A stretch of 33,835 nucleotides of DNA, from NCBI RefSeq assembly GCF_011045015.1, contig NZ_JAAKZY010000111.1, positions 1 through 33,835 of the forward strand, in the 5' to 3' direction. Source of the stretch: Streptomyces scabichelini (GTDB lineage Bacteria > Actinomycetota > Actinomycetes > Streptomycetales > Streptomycetaceae). How positions within the stretch are numbered: position 1 is the first letter of the stretch; each line of letters opens with the position of its first letter. Positions 1 to 7,770 of the stretch are shown here, one piece after another. The notes below the pieces were generated by a model. The model worked only from the letters and a program-made list of their open reading frames with translations, was not told the DNA's origin and did no database searches. The translations under genes were made by a program, and so were the position numbers.

Positions 1-3000
1 GTGCCGGACCCTGCAACCCCAGCGTGTAAGCCACCCGGCCCGACGCCACACTCGACGTCGTGCCCGTCAACCCGAACCCGGCGGCACCCGCACCCGCCTC
101 ACCCAACCGCGGACCGTACTCCTGGGCCATGACACCGGCGAACACCCCGGTCTGGGTGCCGCGCAGGGAGTCCGGGGCGATTCGGGCCCGCTCCAGGGAC
201 TCCCAGCACACTTCGAGGAAGGCGCGCTGCTGTGGGTCCATCGCCTGTGCCTCACGCGGCGAGATCCCGAACAGTTCGGCGTCGAAGTCCGCGGCGCCTT
301 CGAGGAAGCCTCCGCTGCGTACGTAGGTGGTGCCTATGTGGGCGGGGTCGGGGTCGTAGAGGCCGTCGAGGTCCCAGCCACGGTCGGCCGGGAAACCCGA
401 GATCACATCACGCTGCTGGGCGACGACCTGCCACAGCGCCTCGGGCGAGTCCACCCCGCCCGGAAAACGGCAGCCGATTCCGACGATCACGACGGGGTCG
501 TCCTGATCGGCACGGGCCTCGAGGGCCGCCTTCTCACGCGGCGCTTCGGCCAGCAGCGCGGCCAGCTCGGCGGGGCTGGGGTGGTCGTACACCACCGTGG
601 TGGGCAGCTTGCGCCCGGTGGCGGTGACGAGCCGGTTGCGTAACTCGACGACCATGGCCGAGTCGATGCCCAGCTCCTTGAACGTCCGCCGTGGTTCGAT
701 CTCGGCGGCGGAGTCGTGGCCGAGAACGGCGGCGGTGTGCGCCCGTACGAACTCCAGGGCGGCCGGGCCGGTCAGCGAGCGGTTCGGCTCGGCCTCGTGT
801 CCGTCCTCCGTGTCCTGCGGGAGTGCCGCGGCCTGCGGCGTCGGTGCGGTGCCGGCCGACGGCAAGCCCCGGGCGACGTCAGTCTGCCCGGAGATCCAGT
901 GACGGCGCCGCTGGAAGGCGTACGTCGGCAGCTCGGCGCGGGCGGTGCCGGCGGGCAGGACGGCGGACCAGTCCACCTCCGCGCCATGGCAGAACGCCTC
1001 GCCGAACGCGAGCAGCAGCCGTTGCCCTCCACCCTCCTCGCGGCGCAGCGTGCCCAGCGCGGCAACCGGCACGTCCGCGGCCTCCGCGGTCTGCTGGACG
1101 GCGAGCGCCAGAACGGGGTGCGGGCTCATCTCGATGAACAGCTCGCGCCCCGCGTCGAGCAGTGCCCTGACGACGGGCTCGAACCGCACGGGTTCGCGCA
1201 GGTTGCGATACCAGTAGTCGACGTCCAGCTCGGAACCGTCCAGCGCTGTGGCGGTCACGGTGGAGTGCAGCGGCACGCTCCCGCTGCGCGGCGCGATCCC
1301 GGCGAGGTCGGCCGACAGCGTGTCGCGTACGGCGTCGACGTGCGGGCTGTGCGAGGCGTACGCGACCGGGACGCGCCGGGTACGGACGTCCTCGCCGTAC
1401 TGCGCGGCCAGTGCGTCCAGGGCGGCTCCGTCACCGGCCACCACGGTCATGCCTGGCGAGTTGACGGCGGCCACGCTCAACCGCGGGTGTGCGGCGAGGT
1501 CTTCGCGTACCCGGTCGGCGGGCAGCGACACCGTGAGCATGCCGCCGCCGCGGCCGGCCAGCGCGCCGAGGGCGGCGCTTCGTACGGCGATCAGCCGGGC
1601 CGCGTCGTCCAGGGTCAGGGCGCCGCTGACGGTGGCGGCGGCGATCTCGCCCTGTGAGTGGCCGACGACCGCGGCCGGTTCGACACCTGCCGACCGCCAC
1701 AGTGCGGCCAGCCCGACCATCACGGCCCACAGGGCGGGTTGCACGACGTCGTCGCGATCGAGAGCGGGCGCGCCGGGGCGTCCGCGCAGCACATCGGTCA
1801 GGGACCAGTCGCGATACGGGCGCAGCGCGCGCTCGCAGTCCTCGATGACCTGGGCGAAGACGGGGGCGCTGTCGAGGAGTTCCGCTGCCATGCCGGCCCA
1901 CTGCGAGCCCTGGCCGGGGAAGACGAACACCGCTTCGCGGACGGCCTGGTGGGTGCTGCCCTCGACCGCGGCCTGGGTGCCCCGGGCGTCGGCGACCGCG
2001 TCAAGAGCGGTCAGCAGCTCGTTCCGGTCGGCGCCGGCCAGAACCGCCCGGTGGGTGAAGGCGGTGCGGTCGTGAGCCAGGGCCCGGGCGATCTCGGCGG
2101 CACCGAGATCCTGGTGTGCGGCGAGGTGTTCACGCAGACGGGCCGCCTGGGCGCGCAGCGCCTTTTCACCGCGTCCGGACAGCACCCAGGCGACAGAATT
2201 GTATTCGCCCGATTCTTTTGACTTCTCTGGCTTGTTCGCGACGGTCACGGCGGCGTCGCCGTCCGGCCACTCGCTGAGCACCAGATGACAGTTGGTGCCC
2301 CCCATTCCGACCGATGTCACACCCGCGACGAGTGGCCCGTCGGGATTCGGCCACGGCCCGGATTCCGTGACCGCGGCGAGCCGTAGATCGGCGAAAGGTA
2401 TCTGTGGATTGGGGGTACGGTAGTTCAAGGTCGGGACGAGTTCCCGCTCTTTGAGACAGAGAATCGTCTTGACGAGTCCCGCTATGCCTGAGGCCCCTTC
2501 GAGGTGGCCGATGTTCGTCTTGACGGAGCCGATCCTGAGCGGGTTCTCCGGAGTGTGGGAAGAGGCGAAAACAGCGCCCAGAGCTGAAGCTTCCACGGGG
2601 TCGCCGACCCGGGTGCCCGATCCGTGGATTTCGACGTACTGCGCTTGTTCCAGCGGTATGCGCGCGTTTTCCCAGGCGTCGCGGATGACGCGTTCCTGGG
2701 CCTGTCCGTTCGGGGTCGGAAGCGTGTCGCTCGCGCCGTCGTTTCCGATGGCACCACCGTGCAGCAGACAGTGGATGCGGTCCCCGTCGGCTATGGCCCG
2801 GCTAAGAAGTTTCAGCGCCACCACACCGCCACCCTCACCCCGGACATAGCCGTTCGCCCGGGCGTCGAGCGCGAAACATCGGCTGTCGGGCGAGAGGCTG
2901 CCGAAGGACTCCAGGGCGTGGGTGCTCTCCGGTGCGAGGTTGAGGTTGACGCCGCCGGCCAGCGCCACGACGGACTCGCCGCGGCGCAGGCTCTCGCAGG

Positions 3001-3661
3001 CCAGATGCACCGTGACCAGCGACGACGACTGAGCGGTGTCGACCACCATGCTGGGGCCCCGCAGGCCGAGGACGTAGGAGACCCGGTTGGCGATGATGCC
3101 GCGGTGCAACCCGGTCACGGTGTGCGCGGAGGTGGCGCCGGGGCCGGCCGCGTGGGTGAGGGTCGTGTAGTCGTCGGCGATCGCGCCGACGAAGACACCG
3201 GTGGCGGTGCCGGCGAGCGTGGCCGGGACGATGCCGGCGTCCTCCAGCGCCTCCCAGGCGAGCTCGAGTACGAGCCGCTGTTGCGGGTCCATCGCGGCGG
3301 CTTCGCGCGGGGATATGCCGAAGAACTCTGCATCGAAGGTGTCGACATGGGGCAGAAAACCGCCGGGGCGCGGAGCCCCATCGCCTAAGGAGGCAAGATG
3401 CGCGCGATCCGCGGGCGGCTCCGTTATGGCGTCGCGGCCGTTCCTCAGCAGGTCCCAGAATTCGGTAAGTCTTTCCCCACCGGGAAAGCGGCAGGAAAGG
3501 CCTACGACGGCAACTGTACGATCATCGATCTGATCGGGTCTCCGCTGTGGCCGCTCATTCCGGACCGGCTGTTTCCGCTTTTTCGCCGCACCGCCTGATG
3601 GGCTTCGTAACGCGCTGTCTGATGGTGGTGCTGCCGCCTCAATCCGGGCATGGCGGATCAT
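1..3661 (-). CDS. Modular type I polyketide synthase, loading module plus start of module 1 (partial)
   Basis: The gene is open through the window start; 1220 codons are visible. Domain order is KSQ (about residues 50-475), AT (about 579-880), ACP (phosphopantetheine Ser1001 in ELGIDS) and a second KS from about 1055, cut just before its active-site cysteine. In the first KS the usual DTACSSS reads DTAQSSS (Gln211), the mark of a decarboxylating loading ketosynthase. The AT has GHSQG (Ser669) and YASH (768-771), both typical of methylmalonyl-CoA selection, so the starter is inferred to be propionyl made by decarboxylation. The ATG at 3661 was chosen for its GGGGGAG ribosome site about 10 nt upstream. 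Leu18, Leu92 and Leu1007 are TTA codons, which in Streptomyces need the bldA tRNA. The product is not identifiable from this fragment. The family call is very secure; AT specificity is inferred from motifs. Confidence 0.97.
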   Translation of the reverse strand, partial: MIRHARIEAAAPPSDSALRSPSGGAAKKRKQPVRNERPQRRPDQIDDRTVAVVGLSCRFPGGERLTEFWDLLRNGRDAITEPPADRAHLASLGDGAPRPGGFLPHVDTFDAEFFGISPREAAAMDPQQRLVLELAWEALEDAGIVPATLAGTATGVFVGAIADDYTTLTHAAGPGATSAHTVTGLHRGIIANRVSYVLGLRGPSMVVDTAQSSSLVTVHLACESLRRGESVVALAGGVNLNLAPESTHALESFGSLSPDSRCFALDARANGYVRGEGGGVVALKLLSRAIADGDRIHCLLHGGAIGNDGASDTLPTPNGQAQERVIRDAWENARIPLEQAQYVEIHGSGTRVGDPVEASALGAVFASSHTPENPLRIGSVKTNIGHLEGASGIAGLVKTILCLKERELVPTLNYRTPNPQIPFADLRLAAVTESGPWPNPDGPLVAGVTSVGMGGTNCHLVLSEWPDGDAAVTVANKPEKSKESGEYNSVAWVLSGRGEKALRAQAARLREHLAAHQDLGAAEIARALAHDRTAFTHRAVLAGADRNELLTALDAVADARGTQAAVEGSTHQAVREAVFVFPGQGSQWAGMAAELLDSAPVFAQVIEDCERALRPYRDWSLTDVLRGRPGAPALDRDDVVQPALWAVMVGLAALWRSAGVEPAAVVGHSQGEIAAATVSGALTLDDAARLIAVRSAALGALAGRGGGMLTVSLPADRVREDLAAHPRLSVAAVNSPGMTVVAGDGAALDALAAQYGEDVRTRRVPVAYASHSPHVDAVRDTLSADLAGIAPRSGSVPLHSTVTATALDGSELDVDYWYRNLREPVRFEPVVRALLDAGRELFIEMSPHPVLALAVQQTAEAADVPVAALGTLRREEGGGQRLLLAFGEAFCHGAEVDWSAVLPAGTARAELPTYAFQRRRHWISGQTDVARGLPSAGTAPTPQAAALPQDTEDGHEAEPNRSLTGPAALEFVRAHTAAVLGHDSAAEIEPRRTFKELGIDSAMVVELRNRLVTATGRKLPTTVVYDHPSPAELAALLAEAPREKAALEARADQDDPVVIVGIGCRFPGGVDSPEALWQVVAQQRDVISGFPADRGWDLDGLYDPDPAHIGTTYVRSGGFLEGAADFDAELFGISPREAQAMDPQQRAFLEVCWESLERARIAPDSLRGTQTGVFAGVMAQEYGPRLGEAGAGAAGFGLTGTTSSVASGRVAYTLGLQGPA

Positions 3662-3735
3662 GATTTTCTTGCTCCCCCCGTGAAGCACAATCAACTGGCG
3701 TCGCCGACTCGGCGGTCCAGCCTGATTCCCATTGG

Positions 3736-3764
3736 ACCCTAGCACCGAGTCGATGCGCCGTAAA
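3736..3764 (-). promoter_or_regulatory. Candidate promoter of the polyketide synthase gene
   Basis: On the minus strand TTTACG (3759-3764) is followed after exactly 17 nt by TAGGGT (3736-3741). This is one mismatch from TTGACG and a full match to the Streptomyces -10 form TAGRRT. A start about 7 nt further on would leave a leader of roughly 65-70 nt before the ATG at 3661. It lies in the 264-nt gap between the PKS and the upstream membrane-protein gene; I saw no gene or convincing terminator in the rest of that gap. Confidence 0.5.
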
Positions 3765-3925
3765 CCAATGATCACGGAATGGAGTTGGATAGCAAACGAA
3801 TATGGCGGATAATTGAGGGGGTCGGCGTCGCTCGTAATCGACGCGTCAACCAGGTGAAACAGCGTGGACGTGCGCTGGCCGGCCCCCCATGGCCTCATCG
3901 GTCCACCAGACAGGCCGTGGCCTCG

Positions 3926-4300
3926 TCACCGGGAGGCGGCCGGGACGTTGATGTCGGCTGTCGGCTCCTCCGCGGCCTTCGCCGCCGGCTGCGCCTTGGT
4001 GAGGGTGCAGACGCCGTCCGCACACTGGCGCTCCAGACGGCCACGCGAGATGGTCTGCGCCAGGCCGACCATCCAGCAGGTGGGGCAGCCGCGGAAGGCG
4101 ATCAGGGCCAGCGGGGCCGCCAGCAGGGTGGCCGGGCCGGCGACGGGTACCAGGGCGATCGAGCCGATGATCAGCCCGAAGCCGATGGCGCCGCGCGCCA
4201 GATGGCGCGGGACGGACTTGCTGGCGAAGTTCATCTCGGGCGCCGCGGGTTGTGCGGCCGCCCCCGCTTTCACGCCCTGTGCGGGCTTCACGGTGCTCAC
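3926..4300 (-). CDS. Small DUF2892/YgaP-like membrane protein with CPTC motif
   Basis: A 124-residue protein with an Ala/Pro-rich N-terminus and a strongly hydrophobic stretch at about 38-70 that could form two membrane helices. It is followed by GCPTCW (Cys72, Cys75) and a second pair, Cys93 and Cys98 (CADGVC). The hydrophobic pair followed by a C-P-x-C type motif resembles the DUF2892 (YgaP transmembrane) family; this is recognition by pattern only. Its ATG overlaps the stop of the upstream sigma factor gene by 4 nt, so the two are probably translationally coupled. The overlap and the membrane location suggest it may act on the sigma factor, perhaps as a redox-sensitive anti-sigma, but no canonical zinc anti-sigma motif (HxxxCxxC) is present. 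The function is unproven. Confidence 0.85.
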   Translation of the reverse strand: MSTVKPAQGVKAGAAAQPAAPEMNFASKSVPRHLARGAIGFGLIIGSIALVPVAGPATLLAAPLALIAFRGCPTCWMVGLAQTISRGRLERQCADGVCTLTKAQPAAKAAEEPTADINVPAASR

Positions 4301-4896
4301 AGTCGTGGGCCTCCTCCGGCTTGTCGGTCGATGGCTTGATCGGGTGTGCGGTCGGTCACTTCCAGTGAGTGACGCAGTGCTGCGCGCGCTCTGTGCAGCC
4401 GCGATTTCATCGCGGCGGTGCTCAGGCCGAGCGAATTGGCGACGGTCTTGCCGGGCAGGCCCTGTATGTCCCGCATGATCAGGATCTGCCGCTGGTCACG
4501 GGGAAGGGCGCTGACCGCGGCCGCGATCCGCTCCACCTCCAGCCTGTGCAGCACCGCGTCCTCGGCGGACGGTTCCGCCGACGCCTCCGGTTCGGCCGAC
4601 GCCTCGTTGCGCCGCGAGACGAGCAGCCGTACCTGCCGGAGGCATTCGTTGCGCACGATCCGGAACATCCATGAGGCGAGCGCGCCAGTGGCCCGCAAGG
4701 TACCGATCTTCCGGTAGAGGATGATCAGCGCCTCCTGCGCCGCGTCCTCCGCGTCCTGCGGCGAGGCGCACAGCGAAATGGCGAACTTGCGCACATGAGG
4801 CTGTGATTCCATGACGACGGCTGTGAGCGAAGTGACGTCGCCATCCTGAGCGGCCTTGATCAGCCGCTCGTCCGGCCATGGGAAGCGTTGATTCAT
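4297..4896 (-). CDS. ECF-type RNA polymerase sigma-70 factor
   Basis: A 199-residue protein with the two-domain layout of extracytoplasmic-function sigma factors. Region 2 is at about residues 25-90 (AEDAAQEALI, then SWMFRIVRNECLRQV), followed by an acidic linker rich in Ala-Glu-Pro-Ser. Region 4 is at about 125-175, with LPRDQRQILIMRDIQGL and the DNA-binding helix ending KSRLHRARAALR. It should direct RNA polymerase to a small regulon, often including its own operon. The gene sits between a 29-codon membrane peptide gene upstream and an overlapping membrane-protein gene downstream, all on one strand and leading towards the PKS. Whether it controls the PKS cannot be told from sequence. Confidence 0.93.
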   Translation of the reverse strand: MNQRFPWPDERLIKAAQDGDVTSLTAVVMESQPHVRKFAISLCASPQDAEDAAQEALIILYRKIGTLRATGALASWMFRIVRNECLRQVRLLVSRRNEASAEPEASAEPSAEDAVLHRLEVERIAAAVSALPRDQRQILIMRDIQGLPGKTVANSLGLSTAAMKSRLHRARAALRHSLEVTDRTPDQAIDRQAGGGPRL

Positions 4897-4939
4897 GTGC
4901 TACTCATACCCGCAATGCACCCCGCGCGCAGAGCGCTGG

Positions 4940-5029
4940 TCAGCTTCGGCTCTTGTAGCGCCGCATCAGGTGCCAGCTGCACGCTCCCACGAGCAGGGCT
5001 CCGATCACTACGAAGACAGTGACCATCAT
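4940..5029 (-). CDS. 29-residue single-pass membrane peptide upstream of the ECF sigma gene
   Basis: A very short frame starting ATGATG with a strong GGGAGGAA ribosome site 7 nt upstream. It encodes a hydrophobic helix of about 17 residues (VTVFVVIGALLVGACS) followed by a basic tail (HLMRRYKSRS), the profile of a single-pass membrane micropeptide. It ends 43 nt before the sigma factor start and is co-directional with it. No family is recognised. The good ribosome site and coherent topology argue that it is real; longer in-frame starts upstream lack such support. It could be a regulatory leader peptide or a partner of the sigma factor system. Confidence 0.55.
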   Translation of the reverse strand: MMVTVFVVIGALLVGACSWHLMRRYKSRS

Positions 5030-5310
5030 CGATGTTCCTCCCGGTACTGCCGGCGCCTTCGGCCGGTACACGGATAAGAGGCGGGGAGGTCCGCAGAGGA
5101 TTCGCCTCCGGCCGAAGTTTTTTCTCTGATCCGTGCGGGGCATACTCGCGCAGCCGCCGCTCGCGGTTCCGCAGCACCCCGGAAACGGCGGCGCGCCGCC
5201 GTTTCGGCCGGCTTCCTCAGCCACGGCCACGCCCGAGGGATCCGGGCCGGCGTCAGTCGGGGGCGGTCCGTCGCACCGGATCGTCCGGATCGTGACGTGG
5301 GTCGGGCGTA

Positions 5311-5354
5311 CCTCGCCCCGCGGCCGATGTGCGTGGGGGGTCCGCGGGGCGAGG
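5311..5354 (+). repeat. 44-nt hairpin element, copy 1
   Basis: Perfect 13-bp arms (5311-5323 and 5342-5354, CCTCGCCCCGCGG and its complement) enclose an 18-nt loop. The element matches copy 2 at 6247-6290 (opposite strand) at 43 of 44 positions, and similarity continues a few nt on both sides (gtcggRcRta before, Rtcct after). It lies in a 466-nt stretch (5030-5495) in which, besides this hairpin, a second hairpin at 5447-5478 and a possible promoter at 5141-5170, I see no gene. Confidence 0.85.
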
Positions 5355-5446
5355 GTCCTGGAACGGGAAGTGGGGCGAGCTCTGCGGCTGCGAGATCTCT
5401 GTGAGCGTCGTACAGGCTGTGTTGTGCCTCGTCCGTGCCGTTTGCC

Positions 5447-5478
5447 GCCGGGAGCCTGGCTGTTCGCAGGCTCCCGGC
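5447..5478. terminator. Strong hairpin downstream of the ribonuclease gene
   Basis: A 12-bp perfect stem (5447-5458 with 5467-5478) around an 8-nt loop begins 18 nt beyond the ribonuclease stop codon on the minus strand. There is no U-tract, as is usual for terminators in this GC-rich group. The role is inferred from position and stability. Confidence 0.7.
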
Positions 5479-5495
5479 CGACCGTACAGGCTTCC

Positions 5496-5882
5496 TCAGC
5501 AGCTGTAGTCGATCAGGTCGAACGACTCGTAGTGGTCTGCGGTGTAGTAGTCCTCCTGATGCTCCTCGCCGGTGACGATGCGGCGGGCGCCGCGGTCGGA
5601 GGAGCCGGGCGTGATCACGGTGTACTCGTGATAGTAGCCAGTGGACTGGCTGGGCAGGATGCCTTCCCGGTTCTGGAAGACGGTGCCGTCCTGTTCGTAG
5701 GGGAAGGGGCCGCCCTGCTCGATCAGTTCGAGCGTGTCGTACGCCTGCGAGGGCAGGTCGTTGTAGCAGATGCTGCCGACCGCGGCGGCCGCCGGGGTTG
5801 CGGTGACGGTGCCGCCGACGAGAAGGGCGGACAGGACGGCGGCTGCGGCGCCGATGCGGGTGATTCGTGGGGGGAATTTCAT
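5496..5882 (-). CDS. Secreted guanyl-specific ribonuclease, RNase Sa/barnase-T1 family
   Basis: A 128-residue precursor. A signal peptide of about 34 residues (Arg-containing start, Ala/Val/Leu core, ending TPAAAA) precedes a mature domain very close in pattern to Streptomyces RNase Sa. It has GPFPYEQDG, VFQNRE with the catalytic Glu, YYHEYTVITPG, RRIVTGE with the catalytic Arg, and DHYESF with the catalytic His. The two cysteines expected for the single disulfide are present near the mature N-terminus and at the very C-terminus. The enzyme cleaves RNA after guanosine outside the cell. The start at 5882 gives a normal signal peptide; an ATG 9 codons upstream is possible. No barstar-type inhibitor gene is seen beside it. 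Confidence 0.93.
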   Translation of the reverse strand: MKFPPRITRIGAAAAVLSALLVGGTVTATPAAAAVGSICYNDLPSQAYDTLELIEQGGPFPYEQDGTVFQNREGILPSQSTGYYHEYTVITPGSSDRGARRIVTGEEHQEDYYTADHYESFDLIDYSC

Positions 5883-6037
5883 GCCCTCATGATGACGCGC
5901 GTAGATCATGGCATGTCAATGACAAACGCTGGGATTTTTACCGTCACGTCCCATGAGTTTTCCGCGAGTTAACTTCGGAACCACCCGACGAGATCGCCCA
6001 CGCCACCCAAGTGGGCAGCCGTATCAGCAGCTGCCGA

Positions 6038-6238
6038 TCATCCGTGCTTCCGGCTCTCGGCGACTGCGAACAGCGCGAACGACAGGACCAGCAGCGCGAC
6101 GCTCGCGTAGATCTCGTAGCCGTCGAGGAAGCCGACCCGTTGCACGAGGCCCACGTCCCAGTCGGTGAACTCGTGCACCAGGCCCCCGACGCCCTGGACC
6201 AGAGAGAGAAACCCGAGAACCTCCAGCACCTGCTTCAT
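6038..6238 (-). CDS. 66-residue two-helix membrane protein
   Basis: A small protein with hydrophobic segments at about residues 4-22 (VLGFLSLVQGVGGLV) and 44-61 (YASVALLVLSFALFAV), joined by a loop containing HEFTDWD and ending in a charged tail (ESRKHG). The family is not recognised. The ATG at 6238 is preceded by GAGG with 8-nt spacing. A longer in-frame version from 6376 would have to translate the hairpin element and is rejected. Its ribosome site forms part of the 3' arm of hairpin copy 2, so translation may depend on that structure opening. It diverges from the sensor kinase gene. Confidence 0.7.
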   Translation of the reverse strand: MKQVLEVLGFLSLVQGVGGLVHEFTDWDVGLVQRVGFLDGYEIYASVALLVLSFALFAVAESRKHG

Positions 6239-6246
6239 ATGAGGAT

Positions 6247-6290
6247 CCTCGCCCCGCGGACCCCCCACGCCCATCGGCCGCGGGGCGAGG
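6247..6290 (-). repeat. 44-nt hairpin element, copy 2, in the leader of the 66-residue membrane protein gene
   Basis: Arms 6247-6259 and 6278-6290 are a perfect 13-bp inverted repeat around an 18-nt loop. It is 43/44 identical to copy 1 (5311-5354) but on the other strand. Read on the minus strand, the 3' arm ends in CGAGG, which supplies the GAGG ribosome site of the membrane-protein gene 8 nt before its ATG. In the folded RNA this site would be paired. Confidence 0.85.
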
Positions 6291-6417
6291 TATGTCCGAC
6301 CGAAGTCGCGCGTCTGTACGGAGGCGGCGCGTCGAAAGTCTTCGGTGGTGCGACTTTGGTCGGTGATCGTGTGCATCGTGCGGTGGAGGTGGCCGTCGAT
6401 GCGTAGATTTGTCGACC

Positions 6418-7740
6418 GTGAGTGGCAATGAGCGGGCGCCGGTGTCGGGGGCAGGTCCAGGGGCGGGGCTGACGCCGGAGCCGGGGCCGCTGCCCGGGCG
6501 GCGCTGGCTGCCCTCGGCAGTCGCCGTCGAGATCGACCCCGACCGGGTGGCGCGCGTCGGCAGGACGGGTCGGCCCCGGCGTACCGGCCGGGACTGGGTC
6601 GTCGACTTCGCCGCCTTCCTGCTGGCCGTCGTCGTCGGCCTGCTCACGGCGGACTCCCTGTCCCACACCGACCTCCCCTACTCACTGGAGGTCGCCGACC
6701 AGTGGATCGGCGCGTTCGCCTGTGCAGCGGTCTGGCTGCGCCGCCGTTGGCCGTTCGGCCTCGCTGCGGTCATGGTTCCCCTCAGCTTCCTCTCGGCCAC
6801 GTCGGGTGGAGTGGGCCTGGTCGCGCTGTTCACGCTCGCTGTGCACCGGCCTTTCAAGTACGTCGCCTGGGTCGGCGGCGTCAACGCCGTGCTGCTTCCG
6901 CTCTTGTTCTGGTTGCGGCCCGAGCCCGATCTCGACTACGTCCCGTCGGTGCTCCTCGGGCTGGTGCTCACCGCCGCGGTCATGGGCTGGGGCATGTTCG
7001 TCCGCTCCCGCCGTCAGCTGCTGCTGAGCCTGCGCGATCGCGCCCGGCGGGCGGAGACGGAGGCCGTGCTTCGGGCCGAGCAGGCGCAGCGGCTGGCCCG
7101 GGAGGCGATCGCACGCGAGATGCACGATGTGCTGGCGCATCGGCTGACGTTGCTGAGCGTGCACGCCGGGGCGTTGGAGTTCCGGCCGGATGCGCCTCGG
7201 GAGGAAGTGACTCGGGCCGCCGGAGTGATTCGGGAGAGTGCGCACGAGGCGTTGCAGGACCTGCGGGAGATCATCGGGGTGCTGCGGACCGGGGCCGGCG
7301 CGGGGACCGGGGCCGGGGAGTCGGGCGAGCCCGGGAGGCCGCAGCCGACTCTCGGGGCGCTGGAGGCACTCGTCTCCGAGTCTCGTGAGGCCGGGATGAA
7401 GGTGAGCCTCGACAACCGTGTTGCCGATGCCGCTTCCGTTCCCGCCTCTGTCGGACGAACCGCGTATCGGATCGCGCAGGAAGGGCTGACCAACGCACGC
7501 AAGCACGCGCCCGGGGCGGAGGTGACGGTTTCCGTTTCGGGGGCGGCGGGAGCCGGCCTCACCGTGTCCGTACGCAATCCGGCTCCGCCGGGGGAGGTCC
7601 CGCTCGTTCCCGGGTCCGGGCAGGGACTGATCGGGCTGACCGAGCGGGCGATGCTGGCGGGGGGACGGCTTTCGCATGGGCCGTTGAGAGACGGGGGCTT
7701 CGAGGTCCTGGCGTACCTGCCATGGGCTTCCGGCAGTTAG
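6418..7740 (+). CDS. Two-component sensor histidine kinase, HisKA_3 (NarL-type) family
   Basis: About 440 residues. A Pro/Gly-rich cytoplasmic start leads into several membrane helices (about residues 60-200), then a short coiled coil and a dimerisation/phosphoacceptor region with REMHDVLAHRLTLL, where His236 is the predicted phosphorylation site. The HATPase_c domain has an N-box (QEGLTNARKHA) and a G-box (GSGQGLIGLTERA). It should phosphorylate the response regulator encoded 30 nt downstream. The GTG at 6418 is preferred because a TAGATT box ends 8 nt before it, suggesting a leaderless start; an in-frame TTG at 6409 is the alternative. There is no recognisable extracellular sensor domain, so the stimulus probably concerns the membrane. 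Confidence 0.93.
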   Translation: MSGNERAPVSGAGPGAGLTPEPGPLPGRRWLPSAVAVEIDPDRVARVGRTGRPRRTGRDWVVDFAAFLLAVVVGLLTADSLSHTDLPYSLEVADQWIGAFACAAVWLRRRWPFGLAAVMVPLSFLSATSGGVGLVALFTLAVHRPFKYVAWVGGVNAVLLPLLFWLRPEPDLDYVPSVLLGLVLTAAVMGWGMFVRSRRQLLLSLRDRARRAETEAVLRAEQAQRLAREAIAREMHDVLAHRLTLLSVHAGALEFRPDAPREEVTRAAGVIRESAHEALQDLREIIGVLRTGAGAGTGAGESGEPGRPQPTLGALEALVSESREAGMKVSLDNRVADAASVPASVGRTAYRIAQEGLTNARKHAPGAEVTVSVSGAAGAGLTVSVRNPAPPGEVPLVPGSGQGLIGLTERAMLAGGRLSHGPLRDGGFEVLAYLPWASGS

Positions 7741-7770
7741 GGGCACCCAGTTCGTGATTACGTGGAGCCC

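Noticed and set aside
5883..5935. TTGACA upstream of the ribonuclease as its promoter, or TTGTCATTG as a damage-type box
   Set aside because: No TAnnnT box lies at 8 nt for the damage type, and no good -10 at 17-18 nt for the ordinary type; too weak to list.
6239..6376. Longer 112-residue form of the small membrane protein
   Set aside because: It would read through the hairpin element, and the extra part has no membrane or domain character; the internal ATG has a ribosome site.
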